From Terasakiispira papahanaumokuakeensis (GTDB lineage Bacteria > Pseudomonadota > Gammaproteobacteria > Pseudomonadales > Halomonadaceae), in assembly GCF_001709345.1 (NCBI RefSeq), contig NZ_MDTQ01000001.1, forward strand, positions 3,477,499 through 3,541,498: a stretch of DNA of 64,000 bases, written 5' to 3'. The translations under genes were made by a program, and so were the position numbers. Below, piece after piece: positions 46,450-55,199 of the stretch (the first letter of the stretch is position 1; each line of letters begins with the position of its first letter). Under the pieces are notes generated by a model that did not search any database, was not told the origin of the DNA, and worked only from the letters and a program-made list of their open reading frames with translations.

Positions 46450-46585
46450 GGGGTGTCTGATCGCAATCCATAGGGGCTCCAATTGCCCGCGGAGGCAAGT
46501 CACCAGACGCCTGAAAACCTTATTCCCCCTGCTCAAGATCGTCAACTCACCGCCCATCCCCACGGGTGTGGGGAGTGCTCGCAAC
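46450..46585. other. Structured noncoding stretch upstream of thiS
   Basis: GGTGTCTG (46453-46460) can pair with CAGACGCC (46504-46511), enclosing further short stems, and TCCCCAC-GGGT-GTGGGGA forms a perfect hairpin at 46557-46574. It is not a recognisable TPP riboswitch. It could be a leader of thiS or a minus-strand RNA ending at the orphan terminator. Confidence 0.4.
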
Positions 46586-46660
46586 ACACGCATCCTGGCG
46601 CGCTTTCCTTTACAATGCGGACTCGCATCGCTTTCACATCACCGGTTACTGGAGGCCACG

Positions 46661-46873
46661 ATGCAGATCATGTTAAATGGTGAGCCTTATACGCTCACGA
46701 CAACCGCCACATCACCGATAACAATCAGTACGTTATTGGGGCAGTTGGGCTTGGCCGAAAAACGCATCGCGGTGGAGCGCAATGAGATGATTGTGCCCCG
46801 CAGCCGCCATGCTGAAACCGCGCTAGAAGCCGGAGATCAGGTCGAGATTGTGCATGCGATTGGCGGCGGTTGA
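46661..46873 (+). CDS. thiS: Sulfur carrier protein ThiS
   Basis: This 70-aa ubiquitin-like protein is made a C-terminal thiocarboxylate to donate sulfur for the thiazole of thiamine. It begins MQIMLNGEPYTL and ends with the required Gly-Gly (IVHAIGGG, here three Gly). GGAGG lies before the ATG; the longer frame from 46568 lacks a site. thiG follows, as is usual. Confidence 0.95.
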   Translation: MQIMLNGEPYTLTTTATSPITISTLLGQLGLAEKRIAVERNEMIVPRSRHAETALEAGDQVEIVHAIGGG

Positions 46874-47013
46874 GCGCTTATATCGATTGTCCGTTTGATG
46901 CACGTTGAATCGTTAGTCCATCAATGAAAGCCTATTGATCGTTCCCCATAGGGGCAGCGCTCGTTGTGGCCCATCTATCTTTAGCGCTTTCGCTTATCAA
47001 TACAGGAACCCTC

Positions 47014-47814
47014 ATGACTCAGATGCAGGATCCATTGGTGATCGCGGGTCAGCATTATCACTCCCGTTTATTAGTCGGCACCGGGAAATACCGGGATTTA
47101 AATGAGACAGCGGCGGCCATTGAGGCATCAGGTGCTGACATTGTGACGGTCGCGGTACGCCGAACCAATATCGGACAAAACCCGGATGAACCTAATCTGT
47201 TAGATGCCGTTTCCCCTGAACGCTATACCATTTTGCCCAATACCGCCGGTTGCTTTGATGCCAAAAGCGCGGTGCGTACTTGCCAGTTGGCGCGAGAGCT
47301 GATGGATGGGCATGACTTGGTCAAGTTGGAAGTGCTGGGCGATCAGAAAACGTTGTATCCCAACATGAGTGAGACGCTGATCGCCGCAGAGCAGCTGATC
47401 AACGATGGCTTTAAGGTCATGGTCTATTGTAATGATGACCCCATTGCCGCCAAACGATTGGAACAAATGGGCTGTGTCGCGATTATGCCGTTGGGCTCAT
47501 TGATTGGCTCTGGCCTCGGTATTTTGAACCCTCATAACATCGGCTTGATCATCGAAGAAGCGCAAGTGCCGGTGTTGGTGGATGCTGGTGTGGGCACCGC
47601 CTCCGACGCTGCTGTGGCAATGGAAATGGGCTGTGATGGCGTCTTAATGAATACTGCCATTGCCCATGCGCGCCAGCCATTAGGGATGGCCAGCGCGATG
47701 AAAAAGGCGGTTGAAGCCGGTCGCGAAGCCTATCTCGCCGGTCGCATGCCGAAAAAAGCACTCGCCAGCCCCAGTTCACCGACGGATGGCCTGATTCAAC
47801 CCTCATCACGATAA
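47014..47814 (+). CDS. thiG: Thiazole synthase
   Basis: ThiG builds the thiazole phosphate from DXP, dehydroglycine and ThiS-thiocarboxylate. It is a TIM barrel with the Schiff-base lysine in [16 protein letters not shown] and phosphate-binding loops [13 protein letters not shown] and [34 protein letters not shown] 47014 (AGGAA upstream) gives 266 aa; an earlier frame from 46966 is unlikely. trmB begins 5 nt downstream. Confidence 0.96.
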   Translation: MTQMQDPLVIAGQHYHSRLLVGTGKYRDLNETAAAIEASGADIVTVAVRRTNIGQNPDEPNLLDAVSPERYTILPNTAGCFDAKSAVRTCQLARELMDGHDLVKLEVLGDQKTLYPNMSETLIAAEQLINDGFKVMVYCNDDPIAAKRLEQMGCVAIMPLGSLIGSGLGILNPHNIGLIIEEAQVPVLVDAGVGTASDAAVAMEMGCDGVLMNTAIAHARQPLGMASAMKKAVEAGREAYLAGRMPKKALASPSSPTDGLIQPSSR

Positions 47815-47818
47815 TCTC

Positions 47819-48541
47819 ATGAGCGAAAACATCGAAAAAGCGTTTGAACGCGCAGACAACGCCATTCACGACAAACGTATCCGCAGCTATGTGCTGCGCC
47901 AAGGGCGTATGACGGCGGCCCAGCAACGGGGTATCGACAACTTCTGGCCACAGTTTGGGTTGAGCCTGGCGCAAGGCCCCATGGATCAGCAGCAGGTATT
48001 TGGTCGTGAGGCCCCTTTGGTCGTGGAAATTGGTTTTGGTATGGGCGCGTCACTATTAGCCCAAGCCATGGCCATGCCGGATCACGACTTTATTGGTATC
48101 GAGGTTCATCAACCGGGTGTGGGTAAACTTCTGCAGGAAGTGGGTGATCACGGTTTAACCAATGTGCGGGTGTATCAGGACGATGCGGTTGAGGTTTTGA
48201 ACCAGTGTATTCCGGCGGGCACGGTTGAACTGTTGCAATTGTTCTTCCCCGACCCTTGGACCAAGAAGAAACATCATAAACGTCGCATTGTGCAGCCGCC
48301 ATTTGTGCAAACGATCCGCCAGTCACTCAAAATTGGTGGACGTTTTCATATGGCCACCGATTGGGGCGGTTATGCCGAGCATATGCGTGATGTGATGGAT
48401 GCGGCAGAAGGCTTCACCAATACCGCTGAGCAAGGTGACTATGTGCCTCGCCCTGAATCTCGCCCGCTGACCAAGTTCGAGCAACGAGGGGAAAAGCTCG
48501 GGCATGATGTCTGGGATTTGATTTACCGACGCACCGCTTAA
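47819..48541 (+). CDS. trmB: tRNA (guanine-N7-)-methyltransferase
   Basis: TrmB forms m7G46 in tRNA. SAM motif I is VVEIGFGMGASLLAQA, followed by FIGIEVHQPGVGKLL, and the signature QLFFPDPWTKKKHHKRRI is diagnostic. Length 240 aa. The thiS-thiG-trmB order is conserved in Pseudomonas. Confidence 0.96.
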   Translation: MSENIEKAFERADNAIHDKRIRSYVLRQGRMTAAQQRGIDNFWPQFGLSLAQGPMDQQQVFGREAPLVVEIGFGMGASLLAQAMAMPDHDFIGIEVHQPGVGKLLQEVGDHGLTNVRVYQDDAVEVLNQCIPAGTVELLQLFFPDPWTKKKHHKRRIVQPPFVQTIRQSLKIGGRFHMATDWGGYAEHMRDVMDAAEGFTNTAEQGDYVPRPESRPLTKFEQRGEKLGHDVWDLIYRRTA

Positions 48542-48548
48542 GTATCGA

Positions 48549-48579
48549 GACGGTGCCATGAAATCGTCATGGCATCGTC
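48549..48579 (+). terminator. Hairpin after trmB
   Basis: A 13-bp stem with one G-U (48549-48561 with 48567-48579) follows trmB. T residues downstream are few, so termination is likely but not certain. Confidence 0.5.
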
Positions 48580-48633
48580 AACTCTTCATCATGCCACCAT
48601 GACAGGCTACCTCCATCACTCTGGAGATCGCTT

Positions 48634-49518
48634 ATGTCTGTCATATCCTCCCAGTCACGCCCCTCTTCCCAAGTCCGTACGCTTTTTATCTCTGACGTAC
48701 ATCTGGGCACACCGGATTGTCAGGCCGACCTCCTTTCTAGCTTTCTTAAACGCTATCAGTTTGAGCAGCTGTATCTGGTTGGCGATGTCTTTGATTTACT
48801 GGCGATGCGCAAACGTAGTGTATTACCCCGCGCCCAGCAGGCGCTGGTGATGCAGGTCATCCGGCTAGCCCGCCGTGGCGTCAGAGTGACGTTTATTCCC
48901 GGTAACCACGATGCATTGCTCAGGCGCTTTTGTGGGTTTCAACTACAGGGCTTGAACATTGAGCGCCGTTCGATCCACCAAACCGCTGATGGACGCCGTT
49001 TATTGATCACCCATGGCGACGAGTTTGATGGCGATGTTCAGGTGCCCAACTGGCTGCATCTCTTAGGCGACCGGTTACATGCGGGGCTCCTCAAGGCCAA
49101 CCGGGGCTGTAATGGCATTCGGCGTTTTATGGGGCTGCCTTACTGGTCACTCGCAGGCGCGGTGAAACGTCGACTGAGCGGCGCACAACGGTATATTGAC
49201 CGTTATCGTCAGGCCGCCCTGCGGGAGGTGGGGAAACAACAAGAAGCGAGTCAACAGGCGCTGGCGGGGATCGTCACCGGTCATATCCATCAGGCGGATA
49301 TGGTCATGACAGAAGCAGGACTTTATCTCAATACCGGGGATTGGGTTGAGCATTGCACGGCCCTGATTGAGGACACCCAAGGCCGCTTAAGCCTGGTGAA
49401 TCATCAGGGCGAGTGCTTATGCACAGAACCGCACACCCCTCCGATCCCCATTCAAGACAGACTGCTACCTGCCACTTATTCGGTATCCGGCAAGAACGGG
49501 GGCTGGCTACACCACTGA
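48634..49518 (+). CDS. LpxH-like UDP-2,3-diacylglucosamine diphosphatase family phosphoesterase
   Basis: This calcineurin-like metallophosphoesterase has all four metal motifs: LFISDVHLG, LVGDVFDLL, IPGNHDALL, and ITGH (here IVTGHIHQAD), with THGDEFDGD between. The family includes LpxH2-type enzymes of lipid A synthesis and other phosphatases. Length 294 aa is longer than E. coli LpxH, so the lipid role is tentative. The last 43 bp overlap the converging rluA-type gene. Confidence 0.87.
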   Translation: MSVISSQSRPSSQVRTLFISDVHLGTPDCQADLLSSFLKRYQFEQLYLVGDVFDLLAMRKRSVLPRAQQALVMQVIRLARRGVRVTFIPGNHDALLRRFCGFQLQGLNIERRSIHQTADGRRLLITHGDEFDGDVQVPNWLHLLGDRLHAGLLKANRGCNGIRRFMGLPYWSLAGAVKRRLSGAQRYIDRYRQAALREVGKQQEASQQALAGIVTGHIHQADMVMTEAGLYLNTGDWVEHCTALIEDTQGRLSLVNHQGECLCTEPHTPPIPIQDRLLPATYSVSGKNGGWLHH

Positions 49519-50150
49519 AGCGCCTGCCCTGTGCGCGGGTGATCTAACGCTAACTGCTCGGCATGTAATAACAATCGCGGAGCAGCATTCTGGATCGCCT
49601 CAGGCGCATAAAAGCGGTCGCCTAAAATCGGGTGCCCCAACGTCAGTAGATGCACCCGAAGCTGATGCGACCGGCCGGTTTCAGGCCATAATGTCACATA
49701 AGCGTGATCCGACTCCTGGCGCAGACACTGATAACGCGTTCGGGCCTGTTTTCCTGTCTCGTAGCACACCTTCTGCAGCGGTCGATTTGGCCAGTCACAG
49801 ACCAAGGGCCAACTCATGACACCTTCCGCCTCAGACAACTGCCCCGCCACACAAGCCAAGTAACGTTTGCCCACTCGCCGCTGTTCAAATAGGCGCTTGA
49901 GTTGACGCTCCGCCTCGACATGACGCGCCAGCACCATCAAGCCCGACGTATCCATATCTAACCGATGCACCAATCGCGCCTCAGGTGCATAACACTGCAC
50001 ACGCTCGATCACGCTATCGTGATGAGCAGGATCTCGTCCCGGCGTCGATAACAGACCCGAAGGCTTATCCACCACCACAAGATCATCGTCTTCAAAAAGC
50101 GGTATCAGCCGATCTTCAGGGGGCTGATAAGCCCAGGAAGCCAACGCCAT
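49476..50150 (-). CDS. RluA-family pseudouridine synthase
   Basis: This RNA pseudouridine synthase has 224 aa. The catalytic Asp is in LVHRLDMDTSGLMVLA. Other motifs are VVDKPSGLLSTPGR near the N-terminus and ETGRSHQLRVHLLTLGHPILGD near the end. It resembles RluA itself (no S4 domain), which acts on 23S rRNA 746 and tRNA 32; the exact target is not proven. Its ATG overlaps the stop of the DUF2288 gene (TAATG). Confidence 0.92.
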   Translation of the reverse strand: MALASWAYQPPEDRLIPLFEDDDLVVVDKPSGLLSTPGRDPAHHDSVIERVQCYAPEARLVHRLDMDTSGLMVLARHVEAERQLKRLFEQRRVGKRYLACVAGQLSEAEGVMSWPLVCDWPNRPLQKVCYETGKQARTRYQCLRQESDHAYVTLWPETGRSHQLRVHLLTLGHPILGDRFYAPEAIQNAAPRLLLHAEQLALDHPRTGQALQWCSQPPFLPDTE

Positions 50151-50512
50151 TAAACCGCATCACCGGTTGATTCAGTGGATGGGGCAGCAGATGAATCAAC
50201 ACGCTGAGACTGCACCAGCACCCAAGGCGCCACCACGAGAGACCACACTAACGTCTCCTCGTGGTGCCAACGGTGCGCATCCGAATCGGCAACCGACCCC
50301 ATCAGCCCTTGCGTCATCCATGCTTTGACACGCGGACTATCATCTTCAATTAAAGCTGCACCGACTTCGACTAAATCCATTTCAGGGGCCACTTGGACCA
50401 CTTGCCCACGGGCATGAAATTTTTCCAGCTCGCGCCAACTGATCCGTGCGGTTTCAAGATTCAAGCGGGCACGCCGAGTTTCAGGAGTATCCGGCTCATA
50501 GGCGTCAGTCAT
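50150..50512 (-). CDS. DUF2288 family protein
   Basis: This 120-aa cytosolic protein shows the DUF2288 pattern: RARLNLETARISWRELEKFHARGQVV, then EMDLVEVGAALIEDD, and LVVAPWVLVQ. Its function is unknown. The coupled stop-start with the pseudouridine synthase gene suggests a joint operon. The C-terminal 15 residues are Ser/Thr-rich and probably disordered. Confidence 0.85.
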   Translation of the reverse strand: MTDAYEPDTPETRRARLNLETARISWRELEKFHARGQVVQVAPEMDLVEVGAALIEDDSPRVKAWMTQGLMGSVADSDAHRWHHEETLVWSLVVAPWVLVQSQRVDSSAAPSTESTGDAV

Positions 50513-50796
50513 GGCAACCTCATCAATTCAGGCATCAATAAAAGCCCTTATTGTAACGTGTTCTTGGGGCTGTTTTCTGTTGAGTTGAAAGAAAACAATC
50601 CCAGCCCACGCGGGCTCTTTATAGCCTGAAGTTTTATCAAAAAAAATGCTTATATGAAAAATACTCAACTGATCACGGGAAAGATTCATTGGCGCCAGAT
50701 CGATTAAACGGGTTCAATGGGCAAATAGATCAGTGCCAACAGGCCAGAATGAATAGATCAGACCCCATAGATCATAATGACAACGCTGGATACCCC

Positions 50797-51627
50797 ATGA
50801 CACAGACCACCCCGATTAGCTTTGAGTTTTTTCCTCCCAAGACTGATGCCGGTCGCGCCAAACTGGTGGGTGTCAGAGATACATTGGCCACATTAGCGCC
50901 TGAGTTCTTTTCCGTCACCTATGGTGCGGGGGGGTCCACTCAGGAAGGGACACTCAACACCGTGCTGACACTGCGGGAAAGCGGTATTGATGCGGCACCT
51001 CACCTGTCATGTGTGGGGGCAACGAAAGCCGAGTTAAGCGCGTTACTCAACGACTACCGCGACCAAGGTATTCGCCGACTCGTCGCCTTACGAGGTGACT
51101 TGCCTTCCGGCATGGGGATGGGAGGAGAATTGCGCTACGCCAATGAACTGGTTGAGTTTATCCGGGCCGAGCATGGCGATCATTTCAGTATTGAGGTGGC
51201 GGCTTATCCAGAAGCTCACCCGCAGGCGAATAGCTTTGAAACTGACTTAAACAACTTCATTCGCAAAGCCAACGCCGGTGCCAATAGTGCCATCACGCAG
51301 TACTTTTTTAATGCGGATGCTTACTTCTATTTTGTCGATCGAGTGCGGGCTGCTGGGGTTGAGATTCCCATTATTCCGGGCATTATGCCGATCACCAACT
51401 ACACCAAACTGGCCCGTTTTTCCGATGCCTGCGGCGCCGAAATTCCACGCTGGATTCGTAAACAGCTCGAAGCCTTTGGTGATGATCAGGACAGCATTCG
51501 TGCCTTTGGCGAGGATGTCATTACTCGACTGTGTCAGCAGCTGACCGAGGGCGGTGCCCCCGGCCTGCATTTTTACACGCTGAACCAAGCGGACAGCTGC
51601 GCCAACATCGTTAAGCGCTTGCGCTAA
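50797..51627 (+). CDS. metF: Methylenetetrahydrofolate reductase
   Basis: MetF reduces 5,10-methylene-THF to 5-methyl-THF for methionine synthesis, using FAD. The N-terminus ISFEFFPPKTDAGRAKL, VTYGAGGSTQEGT, LVALRGDLPSG, EVAAYPEAHPQA, and PIIPGIMPI blocks are all present. Length 276 aa. The ATG at 50797 fits the conserved start, while a frame to 50689 adds non-conserved residues. In the 284-bp gap before it, AGCCC/GGGCT (50603-50616) followed by TCTTTATA may be a weak terminator; no SAH or SAM riboswitch is recognised. Confidence 0.95.
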   Translation: MTQTTPISFEFFPPKTDAGRAKLVGVRDTLATLAPEFFSVTYGAGGSTQEGTLNTVLTLRESGIDAAPHLSCVGATKAELSALLNDYRDQGIRRLVALRGDLPSGMGMGGELRYANELVEFIRAEHGDHFSIEVAAYPEAHPQANSFETDLNNFIRKANAGANSAITQYFFNADAYFYFVDRVRAAGVEIPIIPGIMPITNYTKLARFSDACGAEIPRWIRKQLEAFGDDQDSIRAFGEDVITRLCQQLTEGGAPGLHFYTLNQADSCANIVKRLR

Positions 51628-51641
51628 GATCAGACCCGCCA

Positions 51642-52418
51642 CTAGGCGACCTTAATCAACGCCCAGGTGTCTGACACCTGGGTGTTAAACAACTCAATAA
51701 TCCCCGTCAGATGCTCGCTGAGATCTTTGCTGTGCTCTTGCAGGTGGAAAGCATCCAGAGGATTTTGATGAGCCCAGGGCTGGATATTAATCAAGCTGAG
51801 CATACTCTGCATAAAAGGGTTATTGACGCTAATGGTTAACTCCGGCAACACTTGGTGCCATACCGGATGCAGGCGGCTTTGTTCATACCCAGACAATAAA
51901 GCCCAGAATGAGGGTAAAAGCTGCTGTAATTGCGATGCAGACAAAGGCGCAAGCGCCTGATCTTCCGCTTGCTGTATCACTTCTGAGATTTGCGTCAGAT
52001 GTTGGCGCCAGAACAATCGACATTCTGACTGGGTCTCGCTAGAGATTTTGTCCCACACGCGTTCTTCATTCATGAGTTGCAGCAAATAACTGAACCAAGG
52101 CAGCTGCTGCCGTAAATGAAGACCCGCCAATAGATACCGTAATACCGCATGTGAGGCATAAGACTGCCCCACCACGACAGACTCAACCGCAGGCGTCACT
52201 GCCTGTAGGACTCGAACCCCCAGCGCAACCAGCACATCTTCCTTACTGGCAAATTCCCGGTAGACACTGCCGACAGCACAGCCGGCATGCTCCGCCAGTC
52301 GAGCCATGGTGAGGCGCTCAAACCCCTCTTGCTGCCCCAGTAACAGTGCACTGTGTAAAATTTCACTGCCTCGAGTTTCTTTGATCATTTTCATCACATC
52401 ATCCTTGAATAACGCCAC
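51642..52418 (-). CDS. TetR-family transcriptional regulator
   Basis: The N-terminal HTH reads EGFERLTMARLAEHAGCAVGSVYREFASKEDVLVAL, a standard TetR block. The remaining 190 residues form the ligand domain, which I cannot match to a subfamily. The protein is long for the family at 258 aa. It converges with metF, and a 13-bp tandem repeat stands just upstream of its start. No target is evident. Confidence 0.85.
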   Translation of the reverse strand: MALFKDDVMKMIKETRGSEILHSALLLGQQEGFERLTMARLAEHAGCAVGSVYREFASKEDVLVALGVRVLQAVTPAVESVVVGQSYASHAVLRYLLAGLHLRQQLPWFSYLLQLMNEERVWDKISSETQSECRLFWRQHLTQISEVIQQAEDQALAPLSASQLQQLLPSFWALLSGYEQSRLHPVWHQVLPELTISVNNPFMQSMLSLINIQPWAHQNPLDAFHLQEHSKDLSEHLTGIIELFNTQVSDTWALIKVA

Positions 52419-52462
52419 TGGAGTTCATTGGAAACCATCACTTCATCCCTTAATGACCGCAT

Positions 52463-52501
52463 GCCGACATACCATGCTGACATACCATACCGACATACAG
52501 G
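52463..52501. repeat. 13-bp tandem repeat, three units, upstream of TetR gene
   Basis: Units GCCGACATACCAT (52463), GCTGACATACCAT (52476) and ACCGACATACAGG (52489) lie between the TetR gene and yifB. They could be an operator array for the TetR product, or merely a slippage product. Confidence 0.75.
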
Positions 52502-52536
52502 GGATCGTGTGATACCGCTTGCAATACGGCGGCCAT

Positions 52537-54045
52537 TTAAACCGCTGCCGCATCAAAACTACCGCGATAGCTCAGGGCCTCCAAGACATGGGCTCGGCTA
52601 ATCGCCTCACTGGCCTCTAGATCCGCCAATGTTCGAGCGACTTTAATAATGCGGTGGACCGCCCGGGCAGATAAGTGCATACGTTGCATGGCTTGTGACA
52701 TCAGCTGCTGTAAATCATCACTGAGCGCCGCATGCTCTCTCAACTGTGGATGCGCCAAAGCACCATTCAAACAACCTGCTCGCTGATACTGGCGCGCATG
52801 GGTCGCAGCCACACGAGATCTGACAGTTTGAGAATCATCACCTTCAGGCGGCGCCCAAAGCGCATCGGGCGGTAATGCAGGCACCTCCACATGCAAATCG
52901 ATACGATCCAGTAGAGGGCCTGATAGCCGTGCACGATAACGCTGAACCTGCTGAGCTGAGCACACACAAGGTTGGCGCGGATCGCCCAAATGGCCACACG
53001 GACAGGGGTTCATCGCCGCCACTAATAAAAAATGAGCTGGAAATGTCGCTTCTTGAGCCGCTCGGCTGATATGAATCTGACCTGATTCCAGAGGCTCACG
53101 CAGGACTTCTAATACCTTGCGTTCAAACTCCGGCAGCTCATCAAGAAATAAAACGCCATGATGGGCCAAGCTAATTTCCCCAGGCCGCGGATGCGAGCCA
53201 CCTCCCACCAAGGCCACCGCTGAGCTGGTGTGATGTGGCGTTCGAAAAGGACGCTGTCCCCAATCACGAATATCAAACCCTTGGCGGATCGAACGAATCG
53301 CGGCCACCTCCAAGGCGGCATCGCGTGTCATCGGGGGGAGCAAACCGGGTAGGCGGCTCGCCAACAGCGTCTTGCCTGTACCTGGCGGGCCATGCAGTAA
53401 CAGGTTGTGCCCTCCGGCTGCGGCCACCTCAAGCGCTCGCTTGGCCGCCCCCTGCCCTCGAATGTCGCGCAAATCAGTCGCGGCGGTTGAGGCTAACGGC
53501 GAATCGAGCCGACCTTCAGCAGGGGTTAACAACGTCACGCCCTGTAAATGCGCAGTCAATGCCAGCAAATGGGGCACGGCATAGACGGTAACGCCCTCGA
53601 CCAATGCCGCTTCAGCACTGTTGGTATCGGGAATCAATAAAGCACGTTGTTGTTTGGCACACGCCAGGGCCGCAGGAAGCACGCCACGGACTGGACGCAA
53701 CTCACCATTTAAGGCTAACTCGCCAAGGCACTCATATTGTGCCAACGGCTCAACGGGGATCTGCCCAGAGGCCGCCAAAATCCCCAGGGCAATCGGCAGG
53801 TCATAACGACCCCCTTCTTTCGGTAGATCCGCCGGGGAAAGATTGACGGTAATGCGGCGAGCGGGGAATTCAAACCCGGCATTTTGCAAAGCACTACGGA
53901 CACGATCGCGGCTTTCTTTAACCGCCGTTTCAGGCAGGCCAACCAGTGTCATGCCGGGCAAGCCATTCGCTAAATGGACTTCCACACGCACGGCGGGCGC
54001 ACTCAAGCCGATGGGCGCTCGGCTATGGACTATCGCTAAACTCAT
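52537..54045 (-). CDS. comM: YifB/ComM family Mg-chelatase-like AAA+ ATPase
   Basis: ComM-type helicases promote branch migration during natural transformation. The N-terminal Lon-protease-like fold starts MSLAIVHSRAPIG; the AAA+ core has Walker A HGPPGTGKT, Walker B LFLDELPEF and the MNPCPCG...C zinc-like motif. Length 502 aa. The ATG at 54045 has GGGAGGTG upstream, rejecting the frame to 54081. The presence of pilT and comM is compatible with, but does not prove, competence. Confidence 0.93.
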   Translation of the reverse strand: MSLAIVHSRAPIGLSAPAVRVEVHLANGLPGMTLVGLPETAVKESRDRVRSALQNAGFEFPARRITVNLSPADLPKEGGRYDLPIALGILAASGQIPVEPLAQYECLGELALNGELRPVRGVLPAALACAKQQRALLIPDTNSAEAALVEGVTVYAVPHLLALTAHLQGVTLLTPAEGRLDSPLASTAATDLRDIRGQGAAKRALEVAAAGGHNLLLHGPPGTGKTLLASRLPGLLPPMTRDAALEVAAIRSIRQGFDIRDWGQRPFRTPHHTSSAVALVGGGSHPRPGEISLAHHGVLFLDELPEFERKVLEVLREPLESGQIHISRAAQEATFPAHFLLVAAMNPCPCGHLGDPRQPCVCSAQQVQRYRARLSGPLLDRIDLHVEVPALPPDALWAPPEGDDSQTVRSRVAATHARQYQRAGCLNGALAHPQLREHAALSDDLQQLMSQAMQRMHLSARAVHRIIKVARTLADLEASEAISRAHVLEALSYRGSFDAAAV

Positions 54046-54124
54046 GGTCACCTCCCTGTGGCCAAAAGTCTTGTCATTCATTCATCATGGGTGGGTCGAA
54101 AACCAAGAGATCACCAGCCCACCT

Positions 54125-54418
54125 TTATTCAGATTCGCGCTCACCTGAAGCGGGCACCGATTCTGATGCCGCATCGCTCGCGTTCAAACGCGCTTCTAAG
54201 GCTTCCACTCGTTGACTCAAAGCCTCTACTTTTTGCCGTGTGCGCTGATGAATTTCCAATAAGCGGTCGTAGTCATCCTGACTGACCATGTCCAGCCGAC
54301 TCAAACTATCCTGCAACAGACGTCGTAATGTATCCCGCCCAGGCAGTCTGGGTCCATGAGCTTCCAACTTATCGGTCAACTGCTCGACATTCTGGCGAAT
54401 CCAATTCTGATCAATCAT
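54125..54418 (-). CDS. ubiK: Ubiquinone biosynthesis accessory factor UbiK
   Basis: UbiK (YqiC/BMFP) is a small coiled-coil protein that assists ubiquinone synthesis under aerobic conditions. The sequence of 97 aa is mostly helical with a heptad coiled coil (about 50-78, VEALSQRVEALEARL). GAGGTG precedes the ATG. It stands between comM and glnK, as in Pseudomonas. Confidence 0.9.
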   Translation of the reverse strand: MIDQNWIRQNVEQLTDKLEAHGPRLPGRDTLRRLLQDSLSRLDMVSQDDYDRLLEIHQRTRQKVEALSQRVEALEARLNASDAASESVPASGERESE

Positions 54419-54535
54419 TCAGCACACCTCATCTAAGCACCAATGGCAAGGTAACCTCCATCATACCGTGTCCTGATCATCATACCTAGAATAAGACGCT
54501 TCACATCGCCGTGATCAGTCATAGAGCGCTGGTTT

Positions 54536-54570
54536 AGCGCACGACCTTCTTCATTGCGCCATGATAGTGC
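54536..54570 (+). promoter_or_regulatory. Two NtrC-like sites upstream of glnK
   Basis: GCGC-N7-GCGC (54536-54550) and GCGC-N7-GTGC (54556-54570) resemble the NtrC palindrome GCAC-N7-GTGC, with one or two changes each. They lie about 100-150 bp upstream of a sigma-54 promoter, the usual enhancer distance. Confidence 0.6.
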
Positions 54571-54670
54571 GCAAAACGCACCAAAAGTAGACCTCAAGCG
54601 AAAGCTAAGTTTACTCATAATCCGTCAAAACAATAAATAAGCCATTGTTTTATAAAGACTTTTATTGTTG

Positions 54671-54686
54671 TGGCACAACCCCTGCT
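54671..54686 (+). promoter_or_regulatory. Sigma-54 promoter of glnK-amtB
   Basis: TGGCACAACCCCTGCT keeps the GG (-24) and GC (-12) at the right spacing. Expected transcription start is near 54698, 80 bp before glnK. Nitrogen control is inferred with the NtrC-like sites. The rest of the 54419-54780 gap is A/T-rich. Confidence 0.8.
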
Positions 54687-54729
54687 TTGTTCCAGGTAAG
54701 CGGCACGCTGGTGCAAACCATCGCCCTGA

Positions 54730-55119
<390 letters not shown>

Positions 55120-55199
55120 CAGCATAGCAGGCTGCAAGCCTCAACAATGAAAAACGGTCCAGCATAAAAGCCTCACGCTGAACACCTAGGAGAACTGAG

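Noticed and set aside
46555-46583. Hairpin resembling a type I-E CRISPR repeat (minus strand, CCCCACACCCGTGGGG core)
   Set aside because: There is only one copy, no second repeat at spacer distance, and no cas gene in the window. A GC-rich hairpin of this form can arise by chance.
46450-46660. TPP riboswitch upstream of thiS
   Set aside because: The conserved CUGAGA and the later ACCUGAUCUGG-like cores are missing.
50513-50796. SAH or SAM riboswitch upstream of metF
   Set aside because: No recognisable core of either class; only a small hairpin and A/T-rich sequence are seen.
54625-54645. A CA motif (AAAACAATAAATAAG) as an Hfq/Crc target upstream of glnK
   Set aside because: It lies upstream of the predicted sigma-54 start and so would not be in the glnK transcript.
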